The notes below the pieces were generated by a model. It was not told the origin of the DNA. It ran no database searches and worked only from the letters and a program-made list of their open reading frames with translations. From positions 4,205,501 to 4,269,500 of the forward strand of contig NZ_CP017476.1 of NCBI RefSeq assembly GCF_001761385.1: DNA of 64,000 bases, in the 5' to 3' direction. Numbering within the stretch: the stretch's first letter is position 1; each line of letters opens with the position of its first letter. Made by a program: the position numbers and the translations under genes. The DNA comes from Hydrogenophaga crassostreae. Its GTDB lineage: Bacteria > Pseudomonadota > Gammaproteobacteria > Burkholderiales > Burkholderiaceae_C. Positions 36,162 through 45,894 of this stretch are shown in pieces.

Positions 36162-37481
36162 ATGTCTGCCCAAGCCAAACCCTCTTCCACACAGCGCCTG
36201 GAACAAGCGCTTGCCGCCATTGATCAGGCCGGCGACGAAGGGCGCCGCACGTTCACCCGTCTGTACACATCGGATGCGCGCGCAGCCGCCGCCGCGGCCG
36301 ATGCGCGCTCGCGCGCTGGGCGGTGCTTTGGGCCCATGGATGGCCGCCTGGTGTCCATCAAGGATCTTTTCGACGTGGCCGGCGAACCCACCACGGCCGG
36401 TTCTGTCATCTTGCAAGATGCCGCGCCAGCCACCCGGGATGCGACCGTGGTGCGCCGCTTGCGCGCCGCCGGTGCGGTCATCGTGGGCAAGACCAACATG
36501 ACGGAATTCGCCTTCTCCGGCGTTGGTATCAATCCTCACTACGGCACACCCGGCAACAGCCGTGACGCCGCACGCATTCCCGGCGGCTCATCGTCCGGCG
36601 CAGGCGTTTCGGTGGCGCGGAACTTCGTGGAGATCGCCATCGGCTCCGACACCGGAGGCTCGGTCCGCATTCCTGCCGCGCTGAACGGGATCGTGGGTTT
36701 CAAACCCACCCAGGCCCGCGTGCCACGCGAAGGCGCGTTCCCTCTGTCGTACTCGCTCGACACCATCGGCCCCTTGTGCCACAACGTGGCAGACGCGCTG
36801 GCGGCAGATGCCATGCTCTCAGGCGTTGACCTGGAGCCTGGCGCGACCCGGTCGGTTCCGGGATTGAGGCTGGGAATCCCACGCGGCCTGATGTTCACCG
36901 AGGCACAAACGGAAGTGCTGGAAGCATTCGATCGCGCAATGGCATTGCTGGGTGGCGCAGGCGCCCGGCTGAGCGACGAAGCCATGGACGATCTGCTGGG
37001 CGAACCCTTCCGTCTCCAGGAGCAAGGCACATTGGCCGCCGCAGAAGCCGCGTCCATTCACCAGCACCTGCTCAAGGAACACCCAGAAGCCTACGACCCC
37101 ATCGTGCTGGGACGCATTCGGCACGGCGAAACAATTGGCGCGGCCAGATACATCACCATGGTGCAGGCCAGAACACAACTGCTGCGCCACATCGATGCGC
37201 GGTTGGCCGGTTTTGATGCGCTGGTCTTGCCAACGGTGCCGCTGCTCGCGCCCCGCATCGATGCGCTGTCGGAAGAACGTGCATTCCTGCGCACCAATGG
37301 GCTGCTGTTGCGCAACCCATCGGTCTTCAATTTTTTCGACTTGCCAGCCCTGTCACTTCCCGCGCCCACAGGCACGGGCCTGCCAGTGGGTTTGATGCTG
37401 GTCGGTCGGCGCGGAGCCGATCGCGATTTGCTGGCCATCGGCAGCGCCATTGAAAGCGTGCTGACTTCAGCGAACAGATGA
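36162..37481 (+). CDS. Amidase-signature family hydrolase
   Basis: Started at ATG 36162, the protein has 439 residues. It carries the Ser-Ser-Lys triad: the lysine in VSIKDLF (K67), the cis-serine in GGSSSGAG (143-145) and the nucleophilic serine in GSDTGGSVRIPA (S167). Members hydrolyse amides, including allophanate, malonamides and aryl amides. The frame is open back to 36066 but no better start is seen. It is close to the peptide-transporter operon and LysR gene and may act on an imported amide. Confidence 0.9.
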   Translation: MSAQAKPSSTQRLEQALAAIDQAGDEGRRTFTRLYTSDARAAAAAADARSRAGRCFGPMDGRLVSIKDLFDVAGEPTTAGSVILQDAAPATRDATVVRRLRAAGAVIVGKTNMTEFAFSGVGINPHYGTPGNSRDAARIPGGSSSGAGVSVARNFVEIAIGSDTGGSVRIPAALNGIVGFKPTQARVPREGAFPLSYSLDTIGPLCHNVADALAADAMLSGVDLEPGATRSVPGLRLGIPRGLMFTEAQTEVLEAFDRAMALLGGAGARLSDEAMDDLLGEPFRLQEQGTLAAAEAASIHQHLLKEHPEAYDPIVLGRIRHGETIGAARYITMVQARTQLLRHIDARLAGFDALVLPTVPLLAPRIDALSEERAFLRTNGLLLRNPSVFNFFDLPALSLPAPTGTGLPVGLMLVGRRGADRDLLAIGSAIESVLTSANR

Positions 37482-37712
37482 ATGAATGGAAGGTCGCCGG
37501 ATGTTTCTGGCCCGGCCTTGACGCCTGGGCGTTCGGGAAAACTGCAACCGGCCATACGCAGAGGTGGATATCAAGCGACCGCTCAGCCCCCAAGGCCAGT
37601 CACTCGATCGAGGTCCGGCCAGACCAGGTCGCAGGGACCGCTGCTCACGTCAGGGATAGCCTGGTGCTCTCGACCCGAGGCGGACATTCGCCCAGCCAGC
37701 CAGGACACCGTT

Positions 37713-39353
37713 TCAAATCATCGTCGCCAATTGCTCGCGCAACAACCGTTTCATCAGTTTGCCATTGGCATTGCGTGGCAGCGGCGCGTCGCACCAGGTG
37801 ACGGTCTCAGGCACCTTGTAGTCGGCCAGACGGGCGGCGCAAAAGGCTCGCAAAGCTGCGTCGTCCTTGAGCGCACCCGGTCCATGAACAAAGGCATGCA
37901 CGCGCTCGCCAAGCACCGGGCAGGAGCGCCCCACGATCGCCGCTTCGGACATGCCGGGCCAGGCCATCAGCACATTTTCGACCTCAACCGAATAGATCTT
38001 GAAACCGCCGCGATTGAGCATGTCTTTCTTGCGGTCGAAGACCCGCACATAGCCCGCGTCATCAATGGAGCCCAGGTCGCCCGAATGCCAGTAGCCGGCG
38101 GTAAACGAAGCCGCAGTGGCCTCGGGGTTGTTCCAGTAGCCAGGAACGATCATCGGCCCTGCGATCCACAACTCGCCGGTTTCTCCGGCCGGCAGCTCAC
38201 GGCCGGCTTCGTCCATCACCCGGATGTCGGCAGCCGGCAGGACCACACCCACACTGTCGGCATGATCGCAGGTCTGGCCAGCCGGCATCATTGTCGCCGG
38301 TGAAGTGGCCTCGGTGGCGCCATAGGCATTGAGCAGCAAAAGCCGGGGCAGACGCTCGCTCAGCGCATCGATGGTTGCCACCGGCATCGGCGCGCCGCCG
38401 TAACCTCCGATTCGCCAGGCGCTGAGATCGGCAACGGCGAAACTCGGGTGCAGCAGGCACAGGTTGTAAATGGCTGGAACCATCAACGTATGGGTTACAC
38501 GTTCGGCGGCCAGCGTGGCGATGAAGGATTCGGCCTTGAATGGCGGTGTGATGATGATCGCACCGCCGACCTTCAACATGGAGGCGATGGAAGCGAGCAA
38601 GCCGGTGACGTGGCTGGCCGGCACGGCGAGCGCCGATCGGTCGCTTGCCTGCAACCGCATGCAGGCCTCGTAGTGCACACAGGAGTGCACGATGTTGAGC
38701 TGGGTCAGCATCGCGCCTTTCGGATTGCCCGTCGTGCCTGAGGTGTAGAGAATCACCGCCGTATCGGTCCCGGCGGCTTCGGCTGCGGAACAGGCGTCCC
38801 CGGCATCCTTTGCACCGAGCAGGTTCGCCATCGAGACTTCGTCGGCACCGTCGCCAATCACCAGACGCGCCATCGTGGTGGACAGCGCAGCTGCGCTCGT
38901 GTGCAGCGCACCATGGCCCGACTCGGGCAAACGCGGCACCAGGGCGGCATCAACCACCACCCCCGTTGCGCCACATTGGCCAATGATGTATTCGAGTCCC
39001 GGCCGCTGCTCGCGAACACCCACCGGTACGGCAATCGCCCCCAGTCTTTGCAAGGCCAGCAGCGTGACGATGAATTCGGGCCGGTTGTCGATCAGCATCA
39101 CGACACGGTCGCCGCGCTGCACACCGTGCGCAGCGAGCCGCACAGCCAGATGCCGGGTCGCCCGCTCACATTGTGCGTAGCTCCAGCGTTGGCCGTCGAA
39201 CACGATGGCCTCGGCATCGGGCGCTCGTGCAACCGAAGCCTCGAACATCGCGAACAGGCTGATCGGACGCTCGACAAAACAGCGCACCAGTCGGTCACCG
39301 TACAGCGCCTCAAGGTGCATCGGCGGCACCGGGTAGTCCAGCCAGTGGCTCAT
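37713..39353 (-). CDS. AMP-forming acyl-CoA synthetase (ANL superfamily)
   Basis: The 546-residue protein starts at ATG 39353. It has the P-loop motif YTSGTTGNPKGAML, the adenylate motif YGATEATSP, the hinge YWHSGDLG and the C-terminal catalytic lysine region NANGKLMKR. It activates an organic acid to its CoA ester at the expense of ATP. It follows a complete Liv-type transporter by 10 bases, so it probably activates the imported ligand. Substrate (fatty, aromatic or dicarboxylic acid) is not readable. Confidence 0.92.
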   Translation of the reverse strand: MSHWLDYPVPPMHLEALYGDRLVRCFVERPISLFAMFEASVARAPDAEAIVFDGQRWSYAQCERATRHLAVRLAAHGVQRGDRVVMLIDNRPEFIVTLLALQRLGAIAVPVGVREQRPGLEYIIGQCGATGVVVDAALVPRLPESGHGALHTSAAALSTTMARLVIGDGADEVSMANLLGAKDAGDACSAAEAAGTDTAVILYTSGTTGNPKGAMLTQLNIVHSCVHYEACMRLQASDRSALAVPASHVTGLLASIASMLKVGGAIIITPPFKAESFIATLAAERVTHTLMVPAIYNLCLLHPSFAVADLSAWRIGGYGGAPMPVATIDALSERLPRLLLLNAYGATEATSPATMMPAGQTCDHADSVGVVLPAADIRVMDEAGRELPAGETGELWIAGPMIVPGYWNNPEATAASFTAGYWHSGDLGSIDDAGYVRVFDRKKDMLNRGGFKIYSVEVENVLMAWPGMSEAAIVGRSCPVLGERVHAFVHGPGALKDDAALRAFCAARLADYKVPETVTWCDAPLPRNANGKLMKRLLREQLATMI

Positions 39354-39363
39354 GGCATTTTCT

Positions 39364-40017
39364 TCAGACGCTGGCCTGCGCGACATTGGCGCCGCGTTCG
39401 ATGACAAATTCGGCATCGACCAGACGGCGCGAATGGTTGAGGTCGCTTTGCGCAATCAGTACCGAGATCTCGCTGCCTTTCATGCTGGCGATAACTTCAC
39501 CCAGGCGCTTTGACAATGCAGGAGCAACGCCTTCAAAGGGCTCATCAAGCAACAGCAAACGTGTACCGACAGCCATCGCACGGGCCAGCGCCACCAGCTT
39601 CTGCTGTCCGCCGGACAACAACAGGGCGCGGCGTTCACGCATCTCGATGAGCTCGGGCAATACGCGGTAGACCAACGCCAGCCGCTCCTCGATGTTCAAG
39701 GTCTTGTTGACCCAGACCGGGACCAGGATATTTTCCTCCACCGTCAGCTCGGGCACCAGCCCACGGTCTTCCGGCATATAGCCGATGCCCAGGCCGGCCC
39801 GGCTGTGCGGCGGCATCTTGCCGAGGTCCTGGCCGTTAAAGCTGATCGAGCCCTCGCTCGGCTTGAGTTGGCCCATCACCGTGCGCATCAGTGTCGTCTT
39901 GCCGGCCCCATTGCGGCCGATCAAGCCCACCATGGTGCCGTCGGCCACTTCCATCGTCAGGCCACGCAATGCCACGACCGACTGAATGGCGACGTGAAGG
40001 CCTTCAATTTTCAACAT
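39364..40017 (-). CDS. livF: Branched-chain amino acid-type ABC transporter ATP-binding protein (LivF)
   Basis: Started at ATG 40017, the protein has 217 residues. It has Walker A GRNGAGKTTLM, signature LSGGQQKLVALARA (with the Q-loop preceding) and Walker B LLLLDEPFEG. The length and layout match LivF. It starts 30 bases after livG, and its downstream neighbour is the acyl-CoA synthetase gene. Confidence 0.91.
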   Translation of the reverse strand: MLKIEGLHVAIQSVVALRGLTMEVADGTMVGLIGRNGAGKTTLMRTVMGQLKPSEGSISFNGQDLGKMPPHSRAGLGIGYMPEDRGLVPELTVEENILVPVWVNKTLNIEERLALVYRVLPELIEMRERRALLLSGGQQKLVALARAMAVGTRLLLLDEPFEGVAPALSKRLGEVIASMKGSEISVLIAQSDLNHSRRLVDAEFVIERGANVAQASV

Positions 40018-40047
40018 AAGAATCCTTTGAGGCAAGGCATAAATTCA

Positions 40048-40803
40048 TCACTCCTGCAGCAGTTCGCCTGTCACGTAGCGGCGCACGTCATCGGCGTTCA
40101 GTGCGATGGACGGCACGTCGTCGGCAATGATCCGCCCGGCATAAAAGGCCACCACGCGGCTGGCGTGGCGCTCGACGATATCCATGTCGTGTTCGACGAA
40201 CAGCACCGTGGTCTCTGCCTCGTGACCGAGTGCGTCCATGATGGTTTGCATCATGGGAAATTTTTCGTCGGCCGAAACGCCGCTGGTCGGCTCATCGAGC
40301 AGCAGCAGCTTGGGTCGACCCGTCATCGCCATTGCGATATCGAGCAGCTTGCGCACGCCACCGGGCAACTCGGCGACGCGGCGGTCGCGATGTTCGTCGA
40401 GGCGGAAGCGTTCGAGCAGTGTTTCCGCCCGCGAGATCGCTTCCGGGCGCCTGGCCGGTTGCCAGAAGCTGAGCTTGTGGTCGTGACAAGCGTTGGCAAC
40501 CAGCATGTTGTCAAGCACACTCAAATCACCATAGAGTTGCGGAATCTGGAAGGAACGCGCCACGCCCAGGCGCGTGATGAGACGGGGCGCCAGCGGCGTG
40601 ATGTCGTCACCCGCCAGCATGATGCGCCCGGTGTCCGGCTTCAGGTAGCCGGTGATCATGTTGACGAAGGTCGTCTTTCCGGCGCCGTTGCTGCCGATCA
40701 GGCTGACCCGTTCACCGCTGGCGATGCGGATATTGATGTCTTCGGCCGCAACCACCGCACCGAATCTTTTGTTGAGACCCTGGGCCTCGAGAATTGTGCT
40801 CAT
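40048..40803 (-). CDS. livG: Branched-chain amino acid-type ABC transporter ATP-binding protein (LivG)
   Basis: Started at ATG 40803, the protein has 251 residues, with Walker A GSNGAGKTTFV, signature near ELPGGVRKLLDIAMAM and Walker B LLLLDEPTSGV. Its start overlaps the livM stop by four bases (ATGA). It forms the ATPase pair with LivF. Confidence 0.91.
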   Translation of the reverse strand: MSTILEAQGLNKRFGAVVAAEDINIRIASGERVSLIGSNGAGKTTFVNMITGYLKPDTGRIMLAGDDITPLAPRLITRLGVARSFQIPQLYGDLSVLDNMLVANACHDHKLSFWQPARRPEAISRAETLLERFRLDEHRDRRVAELPGGVRKLLDIAMAMTGRPKLLLLDEPTSGVSADEKFPMMQTIMDALGHEAETTVLFVEHDMDIVERHASRVVAFYAGRIIADDVPSIALNADDVRRYVTGELLQE

Positions 40804-41774
40804 TTGCGTTTTTTCCCCATCCACAAAGAGCCGATGCCGCCCGGCAGAAAGCGGATCACCAGCAGCAGGAAAATGCCCAGCACCAGCTGCCAGGTATTCG
40901 GGAAATAGGCACTCGAGAATGAGCGCACCACTTCCAGCAGGATGCTGGCAACAAATACCGCAGCCACGCTCTGCCAGCCGGCGAGAATGGCGACGAAGAC
41001 AAATTCACCCGAGGTGGTCCAGAAGCTGAAGTTCGGCTCTATGTGCCCAAGCGCCATCACCGCCAATGCACCGCCCACGCCGCCGCAGAATCCGGCCAGG
41101 ATGAAGTTGATCGTCATGGCCTGGCGCACCGAACCGCCAAGGTACTCGACCCGCAGTTCATTTTCCTTGACGGCAAGTGTCACCAGGCCCCGCGTGCTGT
41201 CGAAGTAAATCCGCGCCAGCAGTGCCATCGTGGTGGCCAGAACCACCGCCAGCACATACAAGGTGTAGACGACGCTCCCGTCGGCCAGTTCCTGGCCGAA
41301 CAAGGTTGGCCGCCCGACGTTGAAACCGTCAGAGCCGCCAAGCATGTTGAGCTTCATCAGCAGGCCATAGGTCACCATCGACAAGGCCAGCGTCAGCATC
41401 GCGAAAAAGATGCCGCGGTAGCGAGACAACAGCGGCGCGAACGGCGTGGCGATCAGCGCGGCAGACACGCCTCCGATGAGGGCCATGCCAAGTGCATCGG
41501 TGAAACCCAGGTGGTTGTAGACCAGCGCTGCGGCGTACCCGCCGCCGGCCAGCATCATGCCCTGGCCAAACGGAACAACCCCACCGCGCATCAGGCCGAC
41601 GATGCCCAGGGAGACCAGCCCGTTGGCCGCAGCCATGATCAACAGGAAGCTGAGCCAGCGCGGCATCCACAGGCCGGCCAGCGAGAGCACGACGCAAGAC
41701 ACGATGGCGATCAGGATCAGCCGTCCATGGCCTGTCGCAGGCGCCGACTTCGACGCAGAAAGAATGGTCGCCAT
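40800..41774 (-). CDS. livM: Branched-chain amino acid-type ABC transporter permease (LivM)
   Basis: The 324-residue inner-membrane protein has about eight hydrophobic helices and the BPD_transp_2 loop SRYRGIFFAMLTLAL found in LivM. It follows livH by one base and overlaps livG. It forms one half of the channel. Confidence 0.91.
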   Translation of the reverse strand: MATILSASKSAPATGHGRLILIAIVSCVVLSLAGLWMPRWLSFLLIMAAANGLVSLGIVGLMRGGVVPFGQGMMLAGGGYAAALVYNHLGFTDALGMALIGGVSAALIATPFAPLLSRYRGIFFAMLTLALSMVTYGLLMKLNMLGGSDGFNVGRPTLFGQELADGSVVYTLYVLAVVLATTMALLARIYFDSTRGLVTLAVKENELRVEYLGGSVRQAMTINFILAGFCGGVGGALAVMALGHIEPNFSFWTTSGEFVFVAILAGWQSVAAVFVASILLEVVRSFSSAYFPNTWQLVLGIFLLLVIRFLPGGIGSLWMGKKRK

Positions 41775-41775
41775 G

Positions 41776-42672
41776 TCAGATCTTCCTGGCCTGGATGCGC
41801 TGGAACAAGCCCTCTGGCCGGAACATCAGCACCACCGCCATCACGACATATATCGAGAACAGTTCGGCGACCGGAGCCATGTGCACGGCCAGTGAACGCG
41901 CCAGGCCGACGAGCAGCGCACCGATGGCGGCTCCCTGGATGCTGCCCAGCCCGCCGATGATCACGACCGCGAAGGAGACGATGACCACGCCAACCGATAC
42001 ACCCGGCTGCACGGAGATCATTGGTGCGGTAAAGGCGCCGCCCAGCGCCGCAAGGAAGATGCCGATGGAAAACGCGACCATGTACACCCGCGAGACGTTC
42101 ACGCCCATGCTGGACGCCACCTCCGGACTGTGGATCACGGCCAGCACGATCTTGCCCTGGCGTGTTCGGTTCAGTCCCCACCACACGACAAGGCCAACGG
42201 CCACAGCAAGGCCAATCAGTGCGAACTCGTATCCGACGTAACTCTGCACGCCGACATCGATGTTGCCGAACAGGGAATAGGGTTCGTAGACGTAATAGGG
42301 ATTGGCGCCCCAGATCAGCTTGGTCACGTCTTCCAGAATCAGGAACATGGCGTAGGTCACCAGCACCAGCAGGACCTCATCGCGACCATAGAAGAAGCGC
42401 AACAGTCCGCGTTCGATCAGTGGCGCGACGATGGCGGCCACCGCAACAGCGGCCAGCAGCATGGCCAGCAATGACCAGGCAGGGTCCCAGTTCATGCTGG
42501 TGGTCCAGCCGACAAAGCTGGCCGCAGCATAGGCACCCAGCGCATAGAAGCTGCCGTGTGCAATGTTCAGAATTTTGAGCACGCCGAACACCAGCGTAAG
42601 CCCGAGCGCGACGATGAACAACCATGACGCATAGGTCAGGCCGTCGATCAGGATGGTTGAAATGGCGGGCAT
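41776..42672 (-). CDS. livH: Branched-chain amino acid-type ABC transporter permease (LivH)
   Basis: The 298-residue inner-membrane protein starts with the typical LivH region GLTYASWLFIVALGLTLVFG, followed by NIAHGSFYALGAY, and ends in IQARKI. It is the partner of LivM. It lies 83 bases downstream of the binding protein gene. Confidence 0.92.
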   Translation of the reverse strand: MPAISTILIDGLTYASWLFIVALGLTLVFGVLKILNIAHGSFYALGAYAAASFVGWTTSMNWDPAWSLLAMLLAAVAVAAIVAPLIERGLLRFFYGRDEVLLVLVTYAMFLILEDVTKLIWGANPYYVYEPYSLFGNIDVGVQSYVGYEFALIGLAVAVGLVVWWGLNRTRQGKIVLAVIHSPEVASSMGVNVSRVYMVAFSIGIFLAALGGAFTAPMISVQPGVSVGVVIVSFAVVIIGGLGSIQGAAIGALLVGLARSLAVHMAPVAELFSIYVVMAVVLMFRPEGLFQRIQARKI

Positions 42673-42755
42673 GGGTGGGTCCGGTTAAGGCGGTTCAGAG
42701 ATCGGGCGTGCCAAGAGGGTCAACTCGAAGCACGCCCGCGGGCGCACCTATTGAG

Positions 42756-44081
42756 TCAAGGGCAACCCTTGGCGCCAGTGAAGCCTGACTTGATCCAGTC
42801 CTCTGACTTCATGTCGGACGGTGGGTTGACACATTCAGCCGGGAAGCGAACGATGTCGTCGATCACCACCATCTTCTTGGCCGCGTCATACCGGGTTTTT
42901 CCGATCGCGGTTTCCTGGATCGCCTGATGGCCATCAGCCAGGGCCATGCGGATCTTGCCCGCCGGAGAGTCCCATTCCGAGCCCTTCAGCGCGGTGGCCA
43001 GCTGCTCCGAATTGGGCTTCTTGCCACCGTTGGCTGCAGTGGCTTTCTCGACCGCCAGTTTCAGACCCAACAAAGCCTGAGCCATCCGGTACGGAGCCTG
43101 CACAGGGTAGACGCCGTTGGCATCCGAGTAGACCTTCCACCACCAGTCGTTCAAGGCCGACTTCGGCGACATCAGACCATAGGCGCCGCGGGCGCCAAGG
43201 ATAGTGCCATCGGGCATTTTGTCGCCCAGACCGGGCAACACATGGTCGCCTGCCGACAACAAGACCTGGGTGCGCTTGAACAGGCCACGTGGGCCCGCCT
43301 GAAGGATGAATGCCTGCAAGTCACCGCCCCACAAACTGGAGTGTGTGACGTCTGCGGTTTTGCTCATCAGCGACGAGATTTCGGTGCCATATTGTCCGGC
43401 GCCGAACTTGGGCAACTGGTCCTGGCCGGCCTTGGCGTCTGGAAAGAGCTTGTCCATCGAAAGCGCAAAGTCTTTCTTGGAATCCTGACCCCAGGCATAG
43501 TCCTGGTTGATCATGTTGTAGCTGTTGACCTTGATGCCCTTGGCTTTCAGATAGCGGGCCAAGGCCACGTTGTCCATGGTGGCGTGTGATGCGGTCCGGA
43601 AGACATAGTTGAATTTGTTGTCTTCGAAGACGCGCGGGGTTCCGCAGTCATAGAGGATCAGAAAACGCTTCATCTCTTCTGCTACCGGTGCCACCGCCAG
43701 GCAATCGCCGGAGCTGACATAGCCCACCACCGCATCGACTTTCTCGCGGTCGTAAAGATTGCGCAACTCCTGAACCTGCTTGGTTGCTCCGCCAGCCTCG
43801 TCGACATAGACGGCTTCAATCTTCATGCCGCCGAAGCCCGTCTTGTCGTAAGGTGCTGGCGCCTGCCCCTTGTTGAATGCCTCAACCAGCGCCTTCGCGC
43901 CATTGACCGCCGGTATGCCGAAGCTTTCAGCTGCCTGGCCGGACAGGAAGCTCACCACGCCGATTTTGAAAGTTTCCTGGGCATGCAGGGTACCCGCGGC
44001 AAGCAGTGCCGCGCTGGCAGCCAGCACACGCAGTCCCATGCGCCGCGGTGGGAAAGTCGTCTGTCGGAAATGTTTTGCCAT
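42756..44081 (-). CDS. Branched-chain amino acid-type ABC transporter substrate-binding protein (LivK type)
   Basis: The 441-residue protein has a signal peptide ending near TLHA-QE (residue 35) and a periplasmic-binding-protein type I fold (GVVSFLSGQAAESFGIP). A GGAGA site precedes the start. Such proteins bind amino acids, amides, aromatic or organic acids. It is the first gene of the Liv-type operon that ends with an acyl-CoA synthetase, so the ligand is more likely an organic acid than an amino acid. Confidence 0.92.
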   Translation of the reverse strand: MAKHFRQTTFPPRRMGLRVLAASAALLAAGTLHAQETFKIGVVSFLSGQAAESFGIPAVNGAKALVEAFNKGQAPAPYDKTGFGGMKIEAVYVDEAGGATKQVQELRNLYDREKVDAVVGYVSSGDCLAVAPVAEEMKRFLILYDCGTPRVFEDNKFNYVFRTASHATMDNVALARYLKAKGIKVNSYNMINQDYAWGQDSKKDFALSMDKLFPDAKAGQDQLPKFGAGQYGTEISSLMSKTADVTHSSLWGGDLQAFILQAGPRGLFKRTQVLLSAGDHVLPGLGDKMPDGTILGARGAYGLMSPKSALNDWWWKVYSDANGVYPVQAPYRMAQALLGLKLAVEKATAANGGKKPNSEQLATALKGSEWDSPAGKIRMALADGHQAIQETAIGKTRYDAAKKMVVIDDIVRFPAECVNPPSDMKSEDWIKSGFTGAKGCP

Positions 44082-45412
44082 TTTCGTGTCTCCAGTTGTG
44101 CGCCCTTGTCGGGCAGGATGGGTCTTTCGACCCTATTGCGACCAGACGAGGGGCGCGCTCTTGTCGAGCCCGGCCTGCGCGAAGCCGCGTTGAAAATCGA
44201 GCGTGTGTTTGCGGGGACGCAGCGCGGGGATCTCGCTGTGGCTGCACTGCAAAGCCTTCGACAGGTTCCGGTGAATCACGGCTTTGCCTTCAATGCCCCG
44301 TGAAATGCATACGAACAGGCGCCTGGATTTGCGCCATTGCAGCGAGCGCTGTGGTCCGACCTGGCTGGCGGAGTCGCAGGTGATGCAGCGCATGACATCG
44401 AGGCACACGAAGCGATCGTGCTCAGTGTGCCGCGTCGCATCACGCGGTATGGCGCCGTCGCTGATCACCCACTCGATGATCACAGGCTGGAAAGTACCCG
44501 CAGGCGCCGCATGTTCCACCAGAGCCTCCTTCACCAAAAAGAATGAATGACCGAATGAACTTCATTCTTGTCGTTCAAACCGAGCGAACGCATAGCGCAA
44601 ACCCTAGAGGGTGTCCGATTGGCGACTGACTGGAAGGCCTGTAGAGGCTTCAGGTCAGACTCAACATCCAGCACCAGTGCAGGTTCAAAACACTCAAGAA
44701 CAGGCAGGCCACAAGGCCGACCACCTGGCAGCGGAGAGCAACCACGCAGAAGGGCTGGGCACTGTGTTGTGTGCGTGAAGCGGCCTCGATTCTTTTCATC
44801 TGTGAGGCTGTGCCCGGCGACGCATGCGGTCTGTGGTGGTGGCATTCGTGCACCCAGTCGCTGGTCAGACCTCTGTTTGCGGCAACCACCGGGAATGGAC
44901 CACCCCTGGCCGCATAGACAATCTGCATGGCTCGGCCGCAGCGGCGCGGACTTGCCATCGGCTGTTCAACTGGACTGCGATTCCACGGTGTGCGCCCCTT
45001 CGCCAGAATGCGCTGCAACGCCGACACACCAGCCACGGGCGCAAGGGCCGCAGAAAAACGCCTGTCACACGGAGTGCCGAAGAAGGCAACCCGTCAGCCA
45101 CTCACAACAAGTCGACCGGGCGTTCTCCTGCGCATCCTGTCTCAGACAACACCGCACCGCACCAGACGCAATGGCCCGTGTACACAATTGCCATCTGCCA
45201 TCAAGGTCTGGAACACACCCAGGGGAACGGCACGAAGCGGAAAATGTCAGCGGTTAAAGTCTGAGACATGCGCAGACACCCGCGAAGAAGCCGAGCCAGG
45301 CGAGCACCCATGCCTGGGCCAACACATTCGAGAGGACTGGCTGTCACATTCCGTGGGTGCCGGGATCTTCAACCGCTGGCCATCAAGGCAGCGAGCTCAC
45401 CCTTTTTTAGTC
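44082..45412. other. Gene-poor stretch with repeat copy and a possible degraded reading frame
   Basis: No convincing complete gene is present. On the plus strand a frame from about 44337 to 44546 (LWSDLAGGVAGDAAHDIEAHEAIV) has protein-like composition and may be a decayed gene, continuing from a shifted frame at about 44145-44300; no family was recognised. The right part, about 44945-45205, is one copy of the diverged repeat listed separately. The rest shows nothing recognisable. Confidence 0.4.
44945..45205. repeat. Diverged intergenic repeat, copy A
   Basis: This stretch aligns by eye, in the same orientation, with 45895-46145. Shared blocks include CTGCAACG followed by CACACC, GGCAACCCGTCAGCCACTCA against GCAACCCGACAGCCACCCA, and CTGTCTCAGACAAC against TTGTCTCTGACAAC, then TTGCCCGTG-like endings. 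Identity is about 60 percent over some 200 bases. Both copies lack protein-coding content and flank the DUF3301 gene. Confidence 0.6.
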
Positions 45413-45745
45413 ATGTCATGGTTTGAAATCGTCAGCGTAGTCATTCTGGGCGGTCTTTTCTGGCTGTGGTTCGAAAGTGCCCGTGTCCACGAGATCGCCG
45501 TGGCGCGCGCGCGCAGCCAGTGTCATGTGAATGGGGTGCAATTCCTCGATGACACGGTCTCCCTCGCCAATATCAAACTGGCACGGGACGAAGGCGGACG
45601 CCTCGCGCTCAAGCGCACCTACACCTTTGAGTACAGTGACACTGGCAACAATCGCCAGCCAGGCAACATCATCATGCTGGGCCAGGTCGTTCAGTTCCTG
45701 AATTTCAACCCGAGCCTGACTGGCGCGGACATCACCCTGCATTGA
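45413..45745 (+). CDS. DUF3301 domain small membrane-anchored protein
   Basis: The 110-residue protein begins MSWFEIVSVVILGGLFWLWF, a single N-terminal helix, followed by the DUF3301 core RARSQCHVNGVQFLDDTVSL and a beta-rich C-terminus. The frame extends upstream for 486 bases but no sensible protein is encoded there. It belongs to a family common in beta- and gammaproteobacteria, function unknown. It is flanked by two copies of a diverged repeat and lies before glmS. Confidence 0.85.
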   Translation: MSWFEIVSVVILGGLFWLWFESARVHEIAVARARSQCHVNGVQFLDDTVSLANIKLARDEGGRLALKRTYTFEYSDTGNNRQPGNIIMLGQVVQFLNFNPSLTGADITLH

Positions 45746-45894
45746 ATACATAGGCCATTGAGGGAATTGTCCGGCGGCTCCGTTTTCCTGGCCGCCAGGG
45801 CTCGCCGGGCGGTGAGCGAAAGGTGAAGGTGGCTCAGCGGAAGGCGCCTTTCAGCAATCCACACACAAAGTCCGACAACCCTAAGGGGCAGTGG

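Noticed and set aside
37482..37712. A possible small gene between amidase and acyl-CoA synthetase
   Set aside because: Overlapping frames have no start signal or recognisable content; treated as intergenic.
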